Positions 48,890 to 58,494 are shown, counted from the first letter of the stretch. The stretch is DNA of 64,000 bases from SIG307 sp045596385 (GCA_045596385.1 JAZOCC010000021.1:186001-250000); one strand, 5' to 3'. Translations and numbers: made by a program. Notes: a model not told the origin generated them from the letters alone.

Positions 48890-49354
48890 ATGCTTGCAAA
48901 GAACAAATCCGGATGGATTTTGCTGGAGCATTTGAATATCAAGGAAGATGAAATCGGTAATTACGAGAACGTAACCGGAGCTTTTGCCATTGTAACGGTG
49001 GACGGGCAATACCTTATCGGCTATAATAAATGGAGACAGCAATGGGAGTTCTGTGGCGGCGGTATTGAACCGGGAGAAACGGCCAGAGATGCGGCAGTGC
49101 GGGAACTGTTTGAAGAAACTCACCAAAGGGCAACGGAGCTCAATTTTCAGGGGATTTCCCGGATGCAGAGACCGGATGGAACACTTTGCTATCAGGCGGT
49201 ATTCGTGGGATCGGTAGAACGGTTGGAGCCTTTTGCAGTTACGGATGAGGACGAGATGAGCGATATTATGTTGTGGGATTTGAAGCAGGATATCGGTTAT
49301 GTGGATGAGTGTGATTTGAAGATTGTGGAGATGGTGTGTGCCGGAGGAAAGTGA
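48890..49354 (+). CDS. Nudix hydrolase
   Basis: A 154-residue Nudix protein; the box is complete: GGGIEPGETARDAAVRELFE followed by ETHQ (Gx5Ex7REUxEE type), so a Mg2+-dependent diphosphate hydrolase is expected. N-terminal FAIVTVDGQYLIGYNKWRQQ matches the usual start of the fold. Substrate (nucleotide sugar, oxidised nucleotide) unknown. AAGGAGG precedes the ATG. Confidence 0.9.
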   Translation: MLAKNKSGWILLEHLNIKEDEIGNYENVTGAFAIVTVDGQYLIGYNKWRQQWEFCGGGIEPGETARDAAVRELFEETHQRATELNFQGISRMQRPDGTLCYQAVFVGSVERLEPFAVTDEDEMSDIMLWDLKQDIGYVDECDLKIVEMVCAGGK

Positions 49355-49363
49355 GGTTAGGGT

Positions 49364-49798
49364 ATGATAAGAAAAGCAACAGTGAATGATGCGTCTTGTG
49401 TGGCTGGGCTTGCCATACAAATGTGGGAAGATAACACACTCGATGGTTTGACAGAAGATATGGCAGAGATTATAGCAAGCCCGGAAAGTGCGGTTTTTCT
49501 GCTGTATGACGGCGAGAAGGCTATCGGCTTTGCCCAGTGTCAGCTTCGTCATGACTACGTAGAGGGCACCGACAGTAGTCCGGTGGGGTATCTGGAAGGT
49601 ATTTTTGTGGAAGAAGCATATCGGAATAAAGGCTATGCAAAAGAACTGTTAAAGCAGTGCGAGGTTTGGGCAAAGAATATGGGCTGTACGGAGTTTGCCA
49701 GTGATTGTGAACTGGACAATACCGGCAGTCTGGCATTTCATTTGAAGATGGGATTTGAAGAGGCGAACCGGGTGATATGCTTTTCGAAGAAGTTATAG
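49364..49798 (+). CDS. AAC(6')-like aminoglycoside N-acetyltransferase
   Basis: A 144-residue GNAT protein. The stretch RHDYVEGTDSSPVGYLEGIF, then GYAKELLKQCEVWAKNMGCT, then EFASDCELDNTGSLAFH and a final GFEEANRVICFSKKL matches the AAC(6')-I enzymes of the Acinetobacter AAC(6')-Ih type in length and motif order, as I know these from memory. Such enzymes acetylate the 6'-amino group of aminoglycosides. A role in resistance is plausible but not shown; chromosomal homologues can have other substrates. It starts nine bases after the Nudix gene with a GAGGTTAGGG site. Confidence 0.78.
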   Translation: MIRKATVNDASCVAGLAIQMWEDNTLDGLTEDMAEIIASPESAVFLLYDGEKAIGFAQCQLRHDYVEGTDSSPVGYLEGIFVEEAYRNKGYAKELLKQCEVWAKNMGCTEFASDCELDNTGSLAFHLKMGFEEANRVICFSKKL

Positions 49799-49821
49799 AG
49801 ACGTTTTAGAAGGAGTAATAA

Positions 49822-50232
49822 ATGGAACCGAAGATTATTAATTTATCGGAAAATCAGGAATGCGAAATCCGGTATTATCTTGATGCATATAATGCACAGC
49901 ATATCAAGTACCGCCTGGACGGTATGATGAGAATCGGCTTAGAAGAAGACGGAAAGCTGATTGCAGGATTGATTGCGTATATGAGCGTGTACAAGATTTT
50001 GTATGTGGATACGGTATTTGTGGATGAAAAATATCGCCGACAGGGATACGGAAGAAAGCTGATACAGGAAATGGAACGACAAGCGAAGGAGCAAGGAGTT
50101 AATACCATTCGTCTGGATACTTTTAACTGGCAGGGAACGGAATTTTACAAGGCTTTGGGCTACGAGGCAGTCGGGAAATACGTCAATAAAGAGGATGACT
50201 ACGAAGAAACATTCTTTGTAAAGCGGATATAG
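49822..50232 (+). CDS. GNAT family N-acetyltransferase
   Basis: A 136-residue acetyltransferase: KILYVDTVFVDEKYRRQGYG with RRQGYGRKLI as the acetyl-CoA loop, then LDTFNWQGTEFYKALGYEAV. This resembles the small GNAT proteins that act on unknown amines. AGAAGGAGTAATAA precedes the ATG. It lies 23 bases after the AAC(6')-like gene. Confidence 0.85.
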   Translation: MEPKIINLSENQECEIRYYLDAYNAQHIKYRLDGMMRIGLEEDGKLIAGLIAYMSVYKILYVDTVFVDEKYRRQGYGRKLIQEMERQAKEQGVNTIRLDTFNWQGTEFYKALGYEAVGKYVNKEDDYEETFFVKRI

Positions 50233-50249
50233 GAGGGATAAGAATAATT

Positions 50250-50882
50250 ATGAGTAGGATTACAACCTTAGTTTTTGACATGTACGGTGTCATCATAGAA
50301 GAAAGTAAAGGAAACTTCATTCCATACACCTACAATCATTTTGAGGAATCCGAATATGAGCGCATCACAAGACAATTCAGACAGGAAAAGCTTTTTACAA
50401 AAGCGGGAAACGGTGAGATTACTTCGGATGAATTCCTGTCCCTGCTTGGATTTGAAAATCCACAATTTCATATGAGGGATTATATTGAAAATCACCTGAC
50501 TTTGGATATAGGTTTCATACCGTTTGCAGAGAAATTCGCGGGACAATATGAGTTTGTGCTGTTGTCTAATGATGTGTCCGAATGGAGCGCGTATATTACA
50601 CAATTTCACGGATTGGACAAGTATTTTACGCACAAGATTGTCAGCGGTGACGTGAAGTGTCGTAAGCCTGACCGGAAGATTTACGAGCTTGCATTGGCAC
50701 GGATTGGTAAGAAAGCGGAGGAGTGTTTGTTTATTGATAATACCGGAAAGAATCTTCTCGTAGCACAGGAACTGGGGATTGTGACCGTTATGTTTGATAA
50801 GGATAAGGAAGAATATACAGGAACTAAGGTAAATTCCTTTGAGGAATTGGCACAGGTCATTGAGGGAGATAAGAAGGATTGA
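50250..50882 (+). CDS. HAD superfamily hydrolase
   Basis: A 210-residue haloacid dehalogenase-like phosphatase. Motif I is VFDMYGVI (nucleophile Asp; the second Asp typical of phosphatases is Tyr, as in some dehalogenase-like members), motif II LLSND, motif III CRKPDRKIY and motif IV CLFIDNTGKN. A helical cap occupies residues 15-75. The substitution at the acid-base residue leaves doubt whether it is a phosphatase or a related C-X hydrolase. Ribosome site AGGAGGGATAAG. Confidence 0.85.
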   Translation: MSRITTLVFDMYGVIIEESKGNFIPYTYNHFEESEYERITRQFRQEKLFTKAGNGEITSDEFLSLLGFENPQFHMRDYIENHLTLDIGFIPFAEKFAGQYEFVLLSNDVSEWSAYITQFHGLDKYFTHKIVSGDVKCRKPDRKIYELALARIGKKAEECLFIDNTGKNLLVAQELGIVTVMFDKDKEEYTGTKVNSFEELAQVIEGDKKD

Positions 50883-50932
50883 CAGGAATACTCTTTAGGT
50901 GGAGAAGTCGTTTGTTAGAAAGGCGGTGGAGT

Positions 50933-51364
50933 ATGTGGATTTTTAGCTTTGTAGCAAATTTGATAGGATGGACGATTTTAACGTTTTCGGATTATTTGGA
51001 TGAAACAACGACCAACGGTGTATACATGATGAACGTGATTTGGGGAGTTCCGGCCTTGGTTTGTGTGGCTTATATAATTTGGGATCTGATGCAACGAAAA
51101 GAAGGTGCGGATACGATAAAGGAGTGTCTGAAGAGGGCAGGGAAATGGCTTTTGGTGTCAGGCGTAATCGGAGTGGTAATTAATATTGCGGTGGCAGATG
51201 AATGGTGGCTTGTGAAGCAAGCGACCGGTGGTTGGGAGAATTTCTTAAACGGAATCGAATATGCTCTATTTGCCCTGTTTTTGACAGGCGGTGTTTTTTT
51301 AATTATTATTTTATGGAATATTCTGCGCTGGCTGTACGGGGTCATAAGAAAGAGTTTTGAGTGA
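50933..51364 (+). CDS. Four-span membrane protein, unknown
   Basis: A 143-residue protein with four hydrophobic segments (about residues 2-20, 31-50, 70-90 and 105-132). No family is recognised. The frame is open from 50879, but AAAGGCGGTGGAG before 50933 and the membrane start favour that ATG. It lies 50 bases after the HAD gene and 21 before the helicase, probably in one run of genes. Confidence 0.6.
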   Translation: MWIFSFVANLIGWTILTFSDYLDETTTNGVYMMNVIWGVPALVCVAYIIWDLMQRKEGADTIKECLKRAGKWLLVSGVIGVVINIAVADEWWLVKQATGGWENFLNGIEYALFALFLTGGVFLIIILWNILRWLYGVIRKSFE

Positions 51365-51385
51365 GAGGGAAAGAGGAGGTAATCT

Positions 51386-53401
51386 TTGGATTTACAGCGT
51401 TTTACAGAGGAACAACGGGTGGCTATCACCCATACCACCGGACCGATGCTTGTTTTGGCGGGACCGGGAAGCGGGAAGACCACTGTGATTACAGAACGGG
51501 TGCGGTATTTGATTGAAGAGTGCGGCGTTCATCCGGGGAATATTTTGGTCATTACCTTTACTAAGGCGGCGGCCGAGGAGATGAAGGAGCGGTACGAGGC
51601 AAAGGCCGGTACGGGAAAAGGAACGGTGAATTTCGGCACCTTTCATGCGGTGTTCTTTAAGATATTGCGGTTTGCCTACAATTACGAGGCTTCCAATATC
51701 TTAAAGGAAGACGAGCGGTATAAGATACTGAGGGAGATTGCATGCGCTCATATGCAGCAGGAAATTACGGATGAGAAGGAGTTTGTGGAGTCTATCAGCG
51801 GGGAAATTTCCCGTGTAAAGAACGAGCGGTTTTCTTTGGATAGTTACTATTCCTCCAATTGTCCGGATGAGGTGTTCAGGGAGATTTACACCGAGTATGA
51901 CCGGTGGTTGCGGAAGGAAAATAAAGTGGATTTTGACGATATGCAGTTGCTTTGTTACGAACTTCTTACAAAGCGGCCGGATATCTTAAAACAATGGCAG
52001 CAGAAGTATACTTATGTGCTCATAGATGAGTTCCAGGACATCAACCGGGTACAGTACGACACTATACGTCTTTTGGCGGCACCGGAGAACAACCTGTTTA
52101 TTGTAGGAGATGATGACCAGTCCATTTACCGGTTCCGTGGGGCGAGGCCGGAGCTGATGCTTCATTTTACGGAGGATTATACCGATGCCAAACAGGTGAC
52201 GCTTCTTTGCAATTTCCGTTCCACGGCACCGATTGTACAGGCGGCGCTCAGGGTAGTGGGAAATAATAAAAAGCGGTTTGAAAAGAACCTGTACGCGAAA
52301 GAAGAGCAGGGCGAAGCCATCGAATTCCGTCAGTATCCGGAGCGGAAAAGAGAGTGTGCGGAGATTGCGGAGGAGATTGCGGTGTTGCACCGAACGGGAC
52401 TACCGTGGCGTGAGATTGCGGTGCTTTACCGGACAAATTTGCAGTCCCGGGCCATTATGGGGAAGTTTATGGAGTACAACATTCCCTTTAAGACCAGGGA
52501 TTCTATACCGAATTTGTACGAACACTGGATTTGCAGAGATATGGTGACGTATATTAAGATGGCGCAGGGGAGCAGAGCAAGGGGCGAGTTTATGCAGATT
52601 ATGAACCGGCCGAAGCGGTATATTGCACGGGATGCGCTCAGTTTGTCCACGGTGGATTTTGAGCAGTTAAAGGCCTATTATGAGGATAAAGATTACGTAG
52701 TGGACCGTATCGAAAAGTTGGAATACGATTTACAAATGATAAAGGGGTTGAATCCCTTTGCGGCAATTAATTACATTCGCCGGGCAGTGGGATACGACGG
52801 ATTTTTAACGGAGTATGCCCAGTATCGGAAAATGCAGTCAGAGGAGCTGTTTGATTTGCTGGCGGAGTTACAGGAGGATGCGTCGGAGTACTCGACCTTT
52901 GAGGCTTGGTTTACCCATATGGCGGAATATACGGAGCAACTGCAGCGCCAGAAGGCTAAGGAGAAGAAGAACATGACGGATGCAGTGACGTTGTCTACCT
53001 ACCATTCAGCAAAAGGCTTGGAGTATCACACGGTGTTTCTGCCGGAGTTAAACGAAGGTCTGACACCGCACCGACAAGCACTTTCCCCGGAAGATGTGGA
53101 AGAAGAACGTCGGATGTTTTATGTGGCGATGACACGAGCAAAGCGACGTCTTGTGTTGACCTGCATGAAGGAACTGCGCTCTAAGGAATTGGTGCCGAGC
53201 CGGTTTGTGGGCGAAGTATTTGTGGATCGGTCCAGGCTGACTGTCGGGACGAGGGTAGTACATACCGTTTACGGAGAGGGAGTCATTATCGATTCCGGAG
53301 AAGGCAGACTTCGGATTTTGTTCGACCGTTTTCCTGAGGAAAAGGTATTGAATGAGGCATATTGTGTACAAAGTGGTCTTTTGAAAGAAATAATTGAATA
53401 A
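51386..53401 (+). CDS. UvrD/PcrA-type ATP-dependent DNA helicase
   Basis: A 671-residue superfamily 1A helicase from a TTG start behind GAGGAGG (no in-frame ATG gives the Q motif). Motifs: Q RFTEEQRVAI, I LAGPGSGKTTVITERV, Ia ITFTKAAAEEM, II VLIDEFQDIN, III VGDDDQSIYRFRGA, IV CNFRS, V TYHSAKGLEYHTVFLPE, VI VAMTRAKRRLVL. The C-terminal VGTRVVHTVYGEGVI is a Tudor-like end as in PcrA. It is shorter than classical UvrD/PcrA (about 720) and is probably an accessory copy; it translocates 3' to 5'. Confidence 0.93.
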   Translation: MDLQRFTEEQRVAITHTTGPMLVLAGPGSGKTTVITERVRYLIEECGVHPGNILVITFTKAAAEEMKERYEAKAGTGKGTVNFGTFHAVFFKILRFAYNYEASNILKEDERYKILREIACAHMQQEITDEKEFVESISGEISRVKNERFSLDSYYSSNCPDEVFREIYTEYDRWLRKENKVDFDDMQLLCYELLTKRPDILKQWQQKYTYVLIDEFQDINRVQYDTIRLLAAPENNLFIVGDDDQSIYRFRGARPELMLHFTEDYTDAKQVTLLCNFRSTAPIVQAALRVVGNNKKRFEKNLYAKEEQGEAIEFRQYPERKRECAEIAEEIAVLHRTGLPWREIAVLYRTNLQSRAIMGKFMEYNIPFKTRDSIPNLYEHWICRDMVTYIKMAQGSRARGEFMQIMNRPKRYIARDALSLSTVDFEQLKAYYEDKDYVVDRIEKLEYDLQMIKGLNPFAAINYIRRAVGYDGFLTEYAQYRKMQSEELFDLLAELQEDASEYSTFEAWFTHMAEYTEQLQRQKAKEKKNMTDAVTLSTYHSAKGLEYHTVFLPELNEGLTPHRQALSPEDVEEERRMFYVAMTRAKRRLVLTCMKELRSKELVPSRFVGEVFVDRSRLTVGTRVVHTVYGEGVIIDSGEGRLRILFDRFPEEKVLNEAYCVQSGLLKEIIE

Positions 53402-53559
53402 AATGTAAATGAGTTGTTAATAGTTGTTTGAATATATTGACAATATCCGGTGGGAGTGGTACAATCTTTCTAACAGATTGGGACTGTTGTACTACAAAAG
53501 ATATATTTTTGCTTACAATAATATCCTGTTTGCCAGTTGAAAGCAAAGGAGAGTTACTT

Positions 53560-53958
53560 ATGAAGGAAAAATGTTTGACACAGGTAGTAGAGGATATTCC
53601 GGGTAGAAGAGTTATCTTGTCCGCAGGCATCGGCCAGACAAATCCGACGGATCTTCAGTGGCTTATGGATACCGTATTAAAGTTTGCTGTGGCATGGAAG
53701 GCGTCCGGATGGGCTTATATTGCGGATTGTACGCAAATGAAGCCGATCGGCCCGCAGGAGAGCAGCGTTCTTGTTAAGATGACGAAGGCATTTGTTGATG
53801 CAGGCTGTAAGGCGTTCGGTTTTGCGGAAGGATCTTCCATAATGCTTAAGATTCAGGCGAAGAAGAACACCCAGATGTCGGATACCGGTGTAATCGAAGG
53901 GCACTTTGCAACGGTAGAAGAGGTTCTGGAGTGGTTAAAGAACGATTTAAACTTATAA
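53560..53958 (+). CDS. STAS/SpoIIAA-like small protein
   Basis: A 132-residue soluble protein with an alternating strand-helix pattern (RVILSAGIG, WKASGWAYIADCTQMKPIGP, GCKAFGFAEGSS) reminiscent of STAS or SpoIIAA-like folds. The family is not certain, and no phosphorylated Ser motif is clear. AAAGGAGAGTTACTT before the ATG at 53560; the frame from 53428 is not used. It ends at a bidirectional terminator. Confidence 0.6.
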   Translation: MKEKCLTQVVEDIPGRRVILSAGIGQTNPTDLQWLMDTVLKFAVAWKASGWAYIADCTQMKPIGPQESSVLVKMTKAFVDAGCKAFGFAEGSSIMLKIQAKKNTQMSDTGVIEGHFATVEEVLEWLKNDLNL

Positions 53959-54001
53959 TATGCTAATATGCACATGAGTGTTGGGGATTTGTGCTAAAAA
54001 G

Positions 54002-54030
54002 AAAAGGCTTCCGTTTTTCGGAAGTCTTTT
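54002..54030. terminator. Bidirectional terminator
   Basis: AAAAGGCTTCCG (54002-54013) with CGGAAGTCTTTT (54019-54030), TTTTT loop and one mismatch. It lies between the STAS-like gene and the converging DUF1292 gene. Confidence 0.82.
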
Positions 54031-54047
54031 CTGTGTATAAAGGTGAA

Positions 54048-54350
54048 TTACTCGTCAAACATTTCGTCGAACTCGGCGTTGTCCAAAAGCTCGTCGAATG
54101 CATCGGATACCGCTTCGAATTCGTCATCGTCCTCGATGTTGATTAAATCGATATCATCCTCACCCTTTTCCTCGAAACGATACAGGAAAATCTCTGCATC
54201 AGGATCATCTCCCTGCGGAAGCAGTGCGATGTAGTCTTTGCCGTCTACCGGGAAGATGGCAAGAACGTCACAAATCAATTCGCTGCCGTCCTCTAAGGTA
54301 AGAGTAATCTGATCGTTGGTATCTTCATAAAGCTTGGAATTTTCGTTCAT
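54048..54350 (-). CDS. DUF1292 (YrzB-like) acidic protein
   Basis: A 100-residue protein: DQITLTLEDGSELICDVLAI, then KDYIALLPQGDDPDAEIFLY, then a very acidic tail (EDDIDLINIEDDDEFEAVSD). This is the DUF1292 pattern, seen widely in Firmicutes, often next to the mltG/yrrK-yqgF region; its function is unknown. The minus-strand ribosome site is GAAAGGAG. Here it is isolated. Confidence 0.9.
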   Translation of the reverse strand: MNENSKLYEDTNDQITLTLEDGSELICDVLAIFPVDGKDYIALLPQGDDPDAEIFLYRFEEKGEDDIDLINIEDDDEFEAVSDAFDELLDNAEFDEMFDE

Positions 54351-54686
54351 GGAGTTCTCCTTTCTTTTGCGGAATCATATAAGAATGTATCCGTAAGTAA
54401 TTTATAGTATAGCAGAGTTTACGGAAAATGAAAAGGGGAAATTTATTTTCGGTTTGGCAATACTATTATAATGGGAAGAACGTAGAATATATTTGATTGC
54501 CGGAATTATACTTGCGGTATTGACGTTTGTGTTTGATTTCACATAGGAGGCGAAATAGAAGAAAACTTCACAAAAATGACACAGGAATGTCAAAAAAAAC
54601 TGCTATATTTTGTATAAAGCTGTTATTTTTTTCGGGGAAACAACCGATATATAGGTTAGGTTGAAGAAAACCAAGGAGGAATGCTT
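54351..54686. other. 336-bp gap before the BIG2 gene
   Basis: AT-rich and without a good gene. It must hold promoters for the diverging DUF1292 and BIG2 genes; a TGACA...TGTCA inverted repeat near 54580-54595 stands among T/A runs, but I could not assign boxes with confidence. A short open frame coding a hydrophobic run (LIAGIILAVLTFVFDFT) at about 54495-54545 lacks start and ribosome site and may be a gene remnant. Confidence 0.5.
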
Positions 54687-57600
54687 ATGAAAATGGGGAA
54701 TAAGTCATTTAGACTATATATGGTGGCGCTGGTTTTGTGCGCCCTTTTTTCGGTTGGACTAAAAAACGGAAGTAAGGCAGAGGCGGCCTCTCTGGATTAT
54801 AAGTTCCTGTATAACGCAGAAGAATTATCATCCGGTTCCGAAATTGAGATGACATCGTTGAATGCACGTCTCCAGGTAAAGTCTAAAGCGACCGAGGATG
54901 AGTCCGGCGGTTTGCCGGCGTCGGCTACGGTTACTTTCCACAGCTCGGATGAGAGCGTTGTGGTTTGTGAAGATACCGGGATTCAGGGCATGACAAAGCT
55001 GGTTCGTAAGGGGCCTGGTTATTCCACCGTTACGGCGATTATCGCGGACGGTGAGTACAATTATGCCATCAGTTGTCTGGTGAAGGTAGATTTGTTGATT
55101 ACCAACAAGAATTTCTCCACCATTGACTATGCGGGCCATCAGATTTTGAAGTTAGATAAAATAGGAGATACGAAACAGGTTGTTTTAAAGTATGTTACCT
55201 ATAACGATAAGAACGAATATGTGGATAATACGCTGGTAGACTGGTCTTCTTCCAATGAGATGGTTGCGACGGTGGATGAGTTCGGTAATGTAACCGCAGT
55301 GGGAGCGGGCCGTGCAGAGATTATGGTATCTACCCAGACGGCCTCCGGGCAGTCCAAGCCTTTGATAAAATCGGCTACGGTTATTGTAGCACCGATCGGT
55401 TCTTTCACTGAGGAAAAGGATTATGTAGGATATAAGGATAAGATTTCTACTCAGATCAGCAAAGACAATTTCATGATTTATGTAAACGGTCAGTCTGCGA
55501 CAAACCTTGTATGGAAGGTGTCCCAGTTAGTTACCGTAAAGGGAAAACCGACGGAGAAGGAGCTTTCCGCAAACAGTGATATTTTGAAGTATTCCATTAA
55601 TGAGTACAGCGGAAGTGTGAATTTTACAGGAGTAAAGGCCGGTACGTATATTATTCGTGCTTATGCGGACAAGGAATATATGGGTAACGGCAATATACCG
55701 AGCTTTGAAGCAGAGGTAGTGGTTTTGTTTGATATGTCGGACAAGACCCTCCTGATGAATGTAGGCGACACCTACAATATTATTGAGAATTCCAATATTC
55801 CGAATGCCGGTCAGTTCCGTTACTCTTCTTCCAACGGAAATGTTGCATCTGTAGATGCAACCGGTGTTATTACGGCAAAGAACAGTTCGACCGCTCCGGT
55901 AACGATTACGCTTACTTATATCGATAACGGTATTTTTGAAACCGGTGGCGGAGGAGCTTACGATAAAGGCGTTCCGGAAATGACGATTGAGGTTACCGTT
56001 ATTGACGGTATTCAGTTAAATTATACCGAGGTTACCATTCAGACCAAGGGGACCGTGCAGTTGGACCCTGTATTGACAAATCGTGTGGAGGAGGTAATCT
56101 GGAGTTCCTCCGATGAACGGATTGCAAAAGTTGAGAACGGCCTTGTAACCGGTGTGAAGGAAGGTACTGCTGTGATTACCGCTAAACAGGTAATCAACGG
56201 CATTGTTAAAACCGCAAAGTGTACCGTATATGTGCAGGCTTCGGTAGAAAGTGTAACGCTTGATCCGGAGGAGATTACGCTGGGCATCGGAAAGTATGAG
56301 ACGATTCAGGCCTCTGTAAAGCCGAGTTCCTTAAACGGAGTATCTCTTAAATGGGTTTCCTCCAACGAGGAGATTGTAAAGATTACGGAAGCCGGCAGAC
56401 TTTCCGTAACCATTCAGGGTGTTGCGGGCGGTAACGCAACGATTTCCGCAATCAATCAGGATAATGTGGTGGTAGGCTTTTGTAGTGTGACGATATTACA
56501 GCCGGTGGAGAGTATGACCTTGTCGGAGACGGAGGTCACCTCACGTATCGGTGATAAGGTACAGCTTCGAGCTACGATTAAGCCGGATAATGCGACAAAT
56601 CAGGCAGTGACCTGGAAGTCCTCCAATACGAAGGTGGCTACGGTGTCGGATAACGGTCTTGTGACCATGAAGGCAGCAGGTACCGCATCCATTATCTGTA
56701 CCTCCGTAGATAATAATTCAGTACAGGCATTTTGTAACGTGACGGTATTAAAGGCAGTCAGCGGAGTTTCTTTGGATATTGATTCCAAGGAAATGTACGT
56801 AGGTGAGAATTATCGTTTGACGTATCTGGTTTCTCCGAGTGACGCCAGCACGCCGGAGGTAATCTGGACTTCTACCAATACCGCAGTTGTGGCAGTAGAC
56901 GGTACCGGTATGTTGACCGCAAAGGGCGTCGGCCAGGCTGAGATTATCATAAAGACGGTAGACGGCTCCTATATGGATTTGTGTACCATTGTAGTAAAGC
57001 AGAAGCCGACGAATGTAAAGCTTTCGGTAAATAATCTGACCATGAATGCAGGTGAGTACTTTTATCTGGATGCGGTTCTGACTCCGGCAAACAGTACGAA
57101 GGAAGGTTTGGTTTGGGAGTGCGTGGATACGAGTATTGCTACCGTTTCTTCTTCCGGTCGTGTAACCGCAAAGGCTGCGGGCCAGACGATTATTATGGTA
57201 AAGACGGAGAACGGTGCAACCGCATATTGTAAGCTTACGGTATTGGAGGCTGTGACCGGATTGGAGATTACACCGGGGAAGGCAACGATGGATGTGGGCG
57301 ATAAGCTTCAGTTATATACGGAGTTTACGCCGGCAACCGCAAGTAATACCGCAGTGTACTGGACCTCCTCCGATGAGGATATTGCGACCGTGGATAAAGA
57401 CGGTGAAGTTACCGCAAAGCAGGGCGGTTTGGTAGTTATTCAGTGTCAGAGTGATGACGGCGGATATAATGCGGTTTGTATTCTTACGGTAATCGAAGAA
57501 GTTACCGAGATAAAGATTACGCCGGAGCAGTATAAGCTAGGTCTCGGAAAGACCTTCCAGTTAAAGGCGGAGATTACCAATTCTACCGCAACCGATAAGG

Positions 57601-58469
57601 ATGTGGAGTGGTTCTCCAGTGATGAGAGTGTTTGTACGGTTGACCAGAACGGTAAGATTAAGGGTATTTCCCTCGGATATGCGACCATTACCGCAATGGC
57701 ACTGGACGGCAGTGATGTAGAGGCTACCTGTGAAATCAGAGTCGTAACGGAAGTAACCGGTATGACCATGAATTATACGTCGATTACCTTGATTCAGGGG
57801 AATACCTTCCAGCTTGAGGCGGCGATTCGTCCGGCGGATGCTACTTATAAGACGCCTTCCTGGAAATCGGATAATTCCGAAATAGCCATGGTTGACGATG
57901 ACGGCGTGGTGACTGCGATTTCTCCGGGTACCGCGTGGATTACAGCGGAGGCCAGAGATAGCAGCGGTAAGTATTGTAAGTGTTATGTGACGGTTATTGC
58001 CCCGATTCCGGCTACCGGAGTAACCACTATGGTGGACGAGGTGGTTATGGCACCGGGAGAGAAGAAGACGGTAGTAGCAAAGGCGACACCGACCAATACG
58101 ACAGACTCTATGATGTGGACATCTTCCGATGAATCCGTGGTTAGGGTGAATCCGGTGACCGGCGAGATGACGGCGATTGCACCGGGAAATGCCAGTGTCA
58201 TTGTAATGATGGATTCCGGTAAGAAAGCAGTAATCAATGTAATTGTTGTAGGCCTTAGTCGTACCTCGGTTGTGATGGAATATTATTCCACCGGTGTAAC
58301 GTTGTATGTGGAAGGCGCTACTTCCACGGTACGCTGGTATTCCACAAATCCGAGAGTGGTGGAGGTACGAAACGGTAATTTGACCTCAAGAGGTGCAGGA
58401 ACGGCCACCGTAGAGGCCAGAGTAAACGGACGTACGCTGACCTGTACCGTACGAGTCATAGCACCGTAA
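54687..58469 (+). CDS. Large secreted protein made of BIG2 Ig-like repeats
   Basis: A 1260-residue protein. Signal peptide at residues 1-33 (LYMVALVLCALFSVG, likely cut after AEAA). The rest is a string of about 13-14 repeats near 85 residues, each with the BIG2 core: a W-x-S-S-D/N-x-x-I/V-A-x-V then G-x-V-T-A-x-x-x-G-x-A-x-I, for example IATVSSSGRVTAKAAGQTII and VATVSDNGLVTMKAAGTASI. No LPxTG, lipobox or SLH domain is seen, so the anchoring mode is unclear. AAGGAGG is spaced best for 54687. Codon use is strongly biased, suggesting high expression. A surface scaffold, adhesin or S-layer-like role is inferred. Confidence 0.9.
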   Translation: MKMGNKSFRLYMVALVLCALFSVGLKNGSKAEAASLDYKFLYNAEELSSGSEIEMTSLNARLQVKSKATEDESGGLPASATVTFHSSDESVVVCEDTGIQGMTKLVRKGPGYSTVTAIIADGEYNYAISCLVKVDLLITNKNFSTIDYAGHQILKLDKIGDTKQVVLKYVTYNDKNEYVDNTLVDWSSSNEMVATVDEFGNVTAVGAGRAEIMVSTQTASGQSKPLIKSATVIVAPIGSFTEEKDYVGYKDKISTQISKDNFMIYVNGQSATNLVWKVSQLVTVKGKPTEKELSANSDILKYSINEYSGSVNFTGVKAGTYIIRAYADKEYMGNGNIPSFEAEVVVLFDMSDKTLLMNVGDTYNIIENSNIPNAGQFRYSSSNGNVASVDATGVITAKNSSTAPVTITLTYIDNGIFETGGGGAYDKGVPEMTIEVTVIDGIQLNYTEVTIQTKGTVQLDPVLTNRVEEVIWSSSDERIAKVENGLVTGVKEGTAVITAKQVINGIVKTAKCTVYVQASVESVTLDPEEITLGIGKYETIQASVKPSSLNGVSLKWVSSNEEIVKITEAGRLSVTIQGVAGGNATISAINQDNVVVGFCSVTILQPVESMTLSETEVTSRIGDKVQLRATIKPDNATNQAVTWKSSNTKVATVSDNGLVTMKAAGTASIICTSVDNNSVQAFCNVTVLKAVSGVSLDIDSKEMYVGENYRLTYLVSPSDASTPEVIWTSTNTAVVAVDGTGMLTAKGVGQAEIIIKTVDGSYMDLCTIVVKQKPTNVKLSVNNLTMNAGEYFYLDAVLTPANSTKEGLVWECVDTSIATVSSSGRVTAKAAGQTIIMVKTENGATAYCKLTVLEAVTGLEITPGKATMDVGDKLQLYTEFTPATASNTAVYWTSSDEDIATVDKDGEVTAKQGGLVVIQCQSDDGGYNAVCILTVIEEVTEIKITPEQYKLGLGKTFQLKAEITNSTATDKDVEWFSSDESVCTVDQNGKIKGISLGYATITAMALDGSDVEATCEIRVVTEVTGMTMNYTSITLIQGNTFQLEAAIRPADATYKTPSWKSDNSEIAMVDDDGVVTAISPGTAWITAEARDSSGKYCKCYVTVIAPIPATGVTTMVDEVVMAPGEKKTVVAKATPTNTTDSMMWTSSDESVVRVNPVTGEMTAIAPGNASVIVMMDSGKKAVINVIVVGLSRTSVVMEYYSTGVTLYVEGATSTVRWYSTNPRVVEVRNGNLTSRGAGTATVEARVNGRTLTCTVRVIAP

Positions 58470-58494
58470 ATTAAATCAAATACGTATTATTTGG

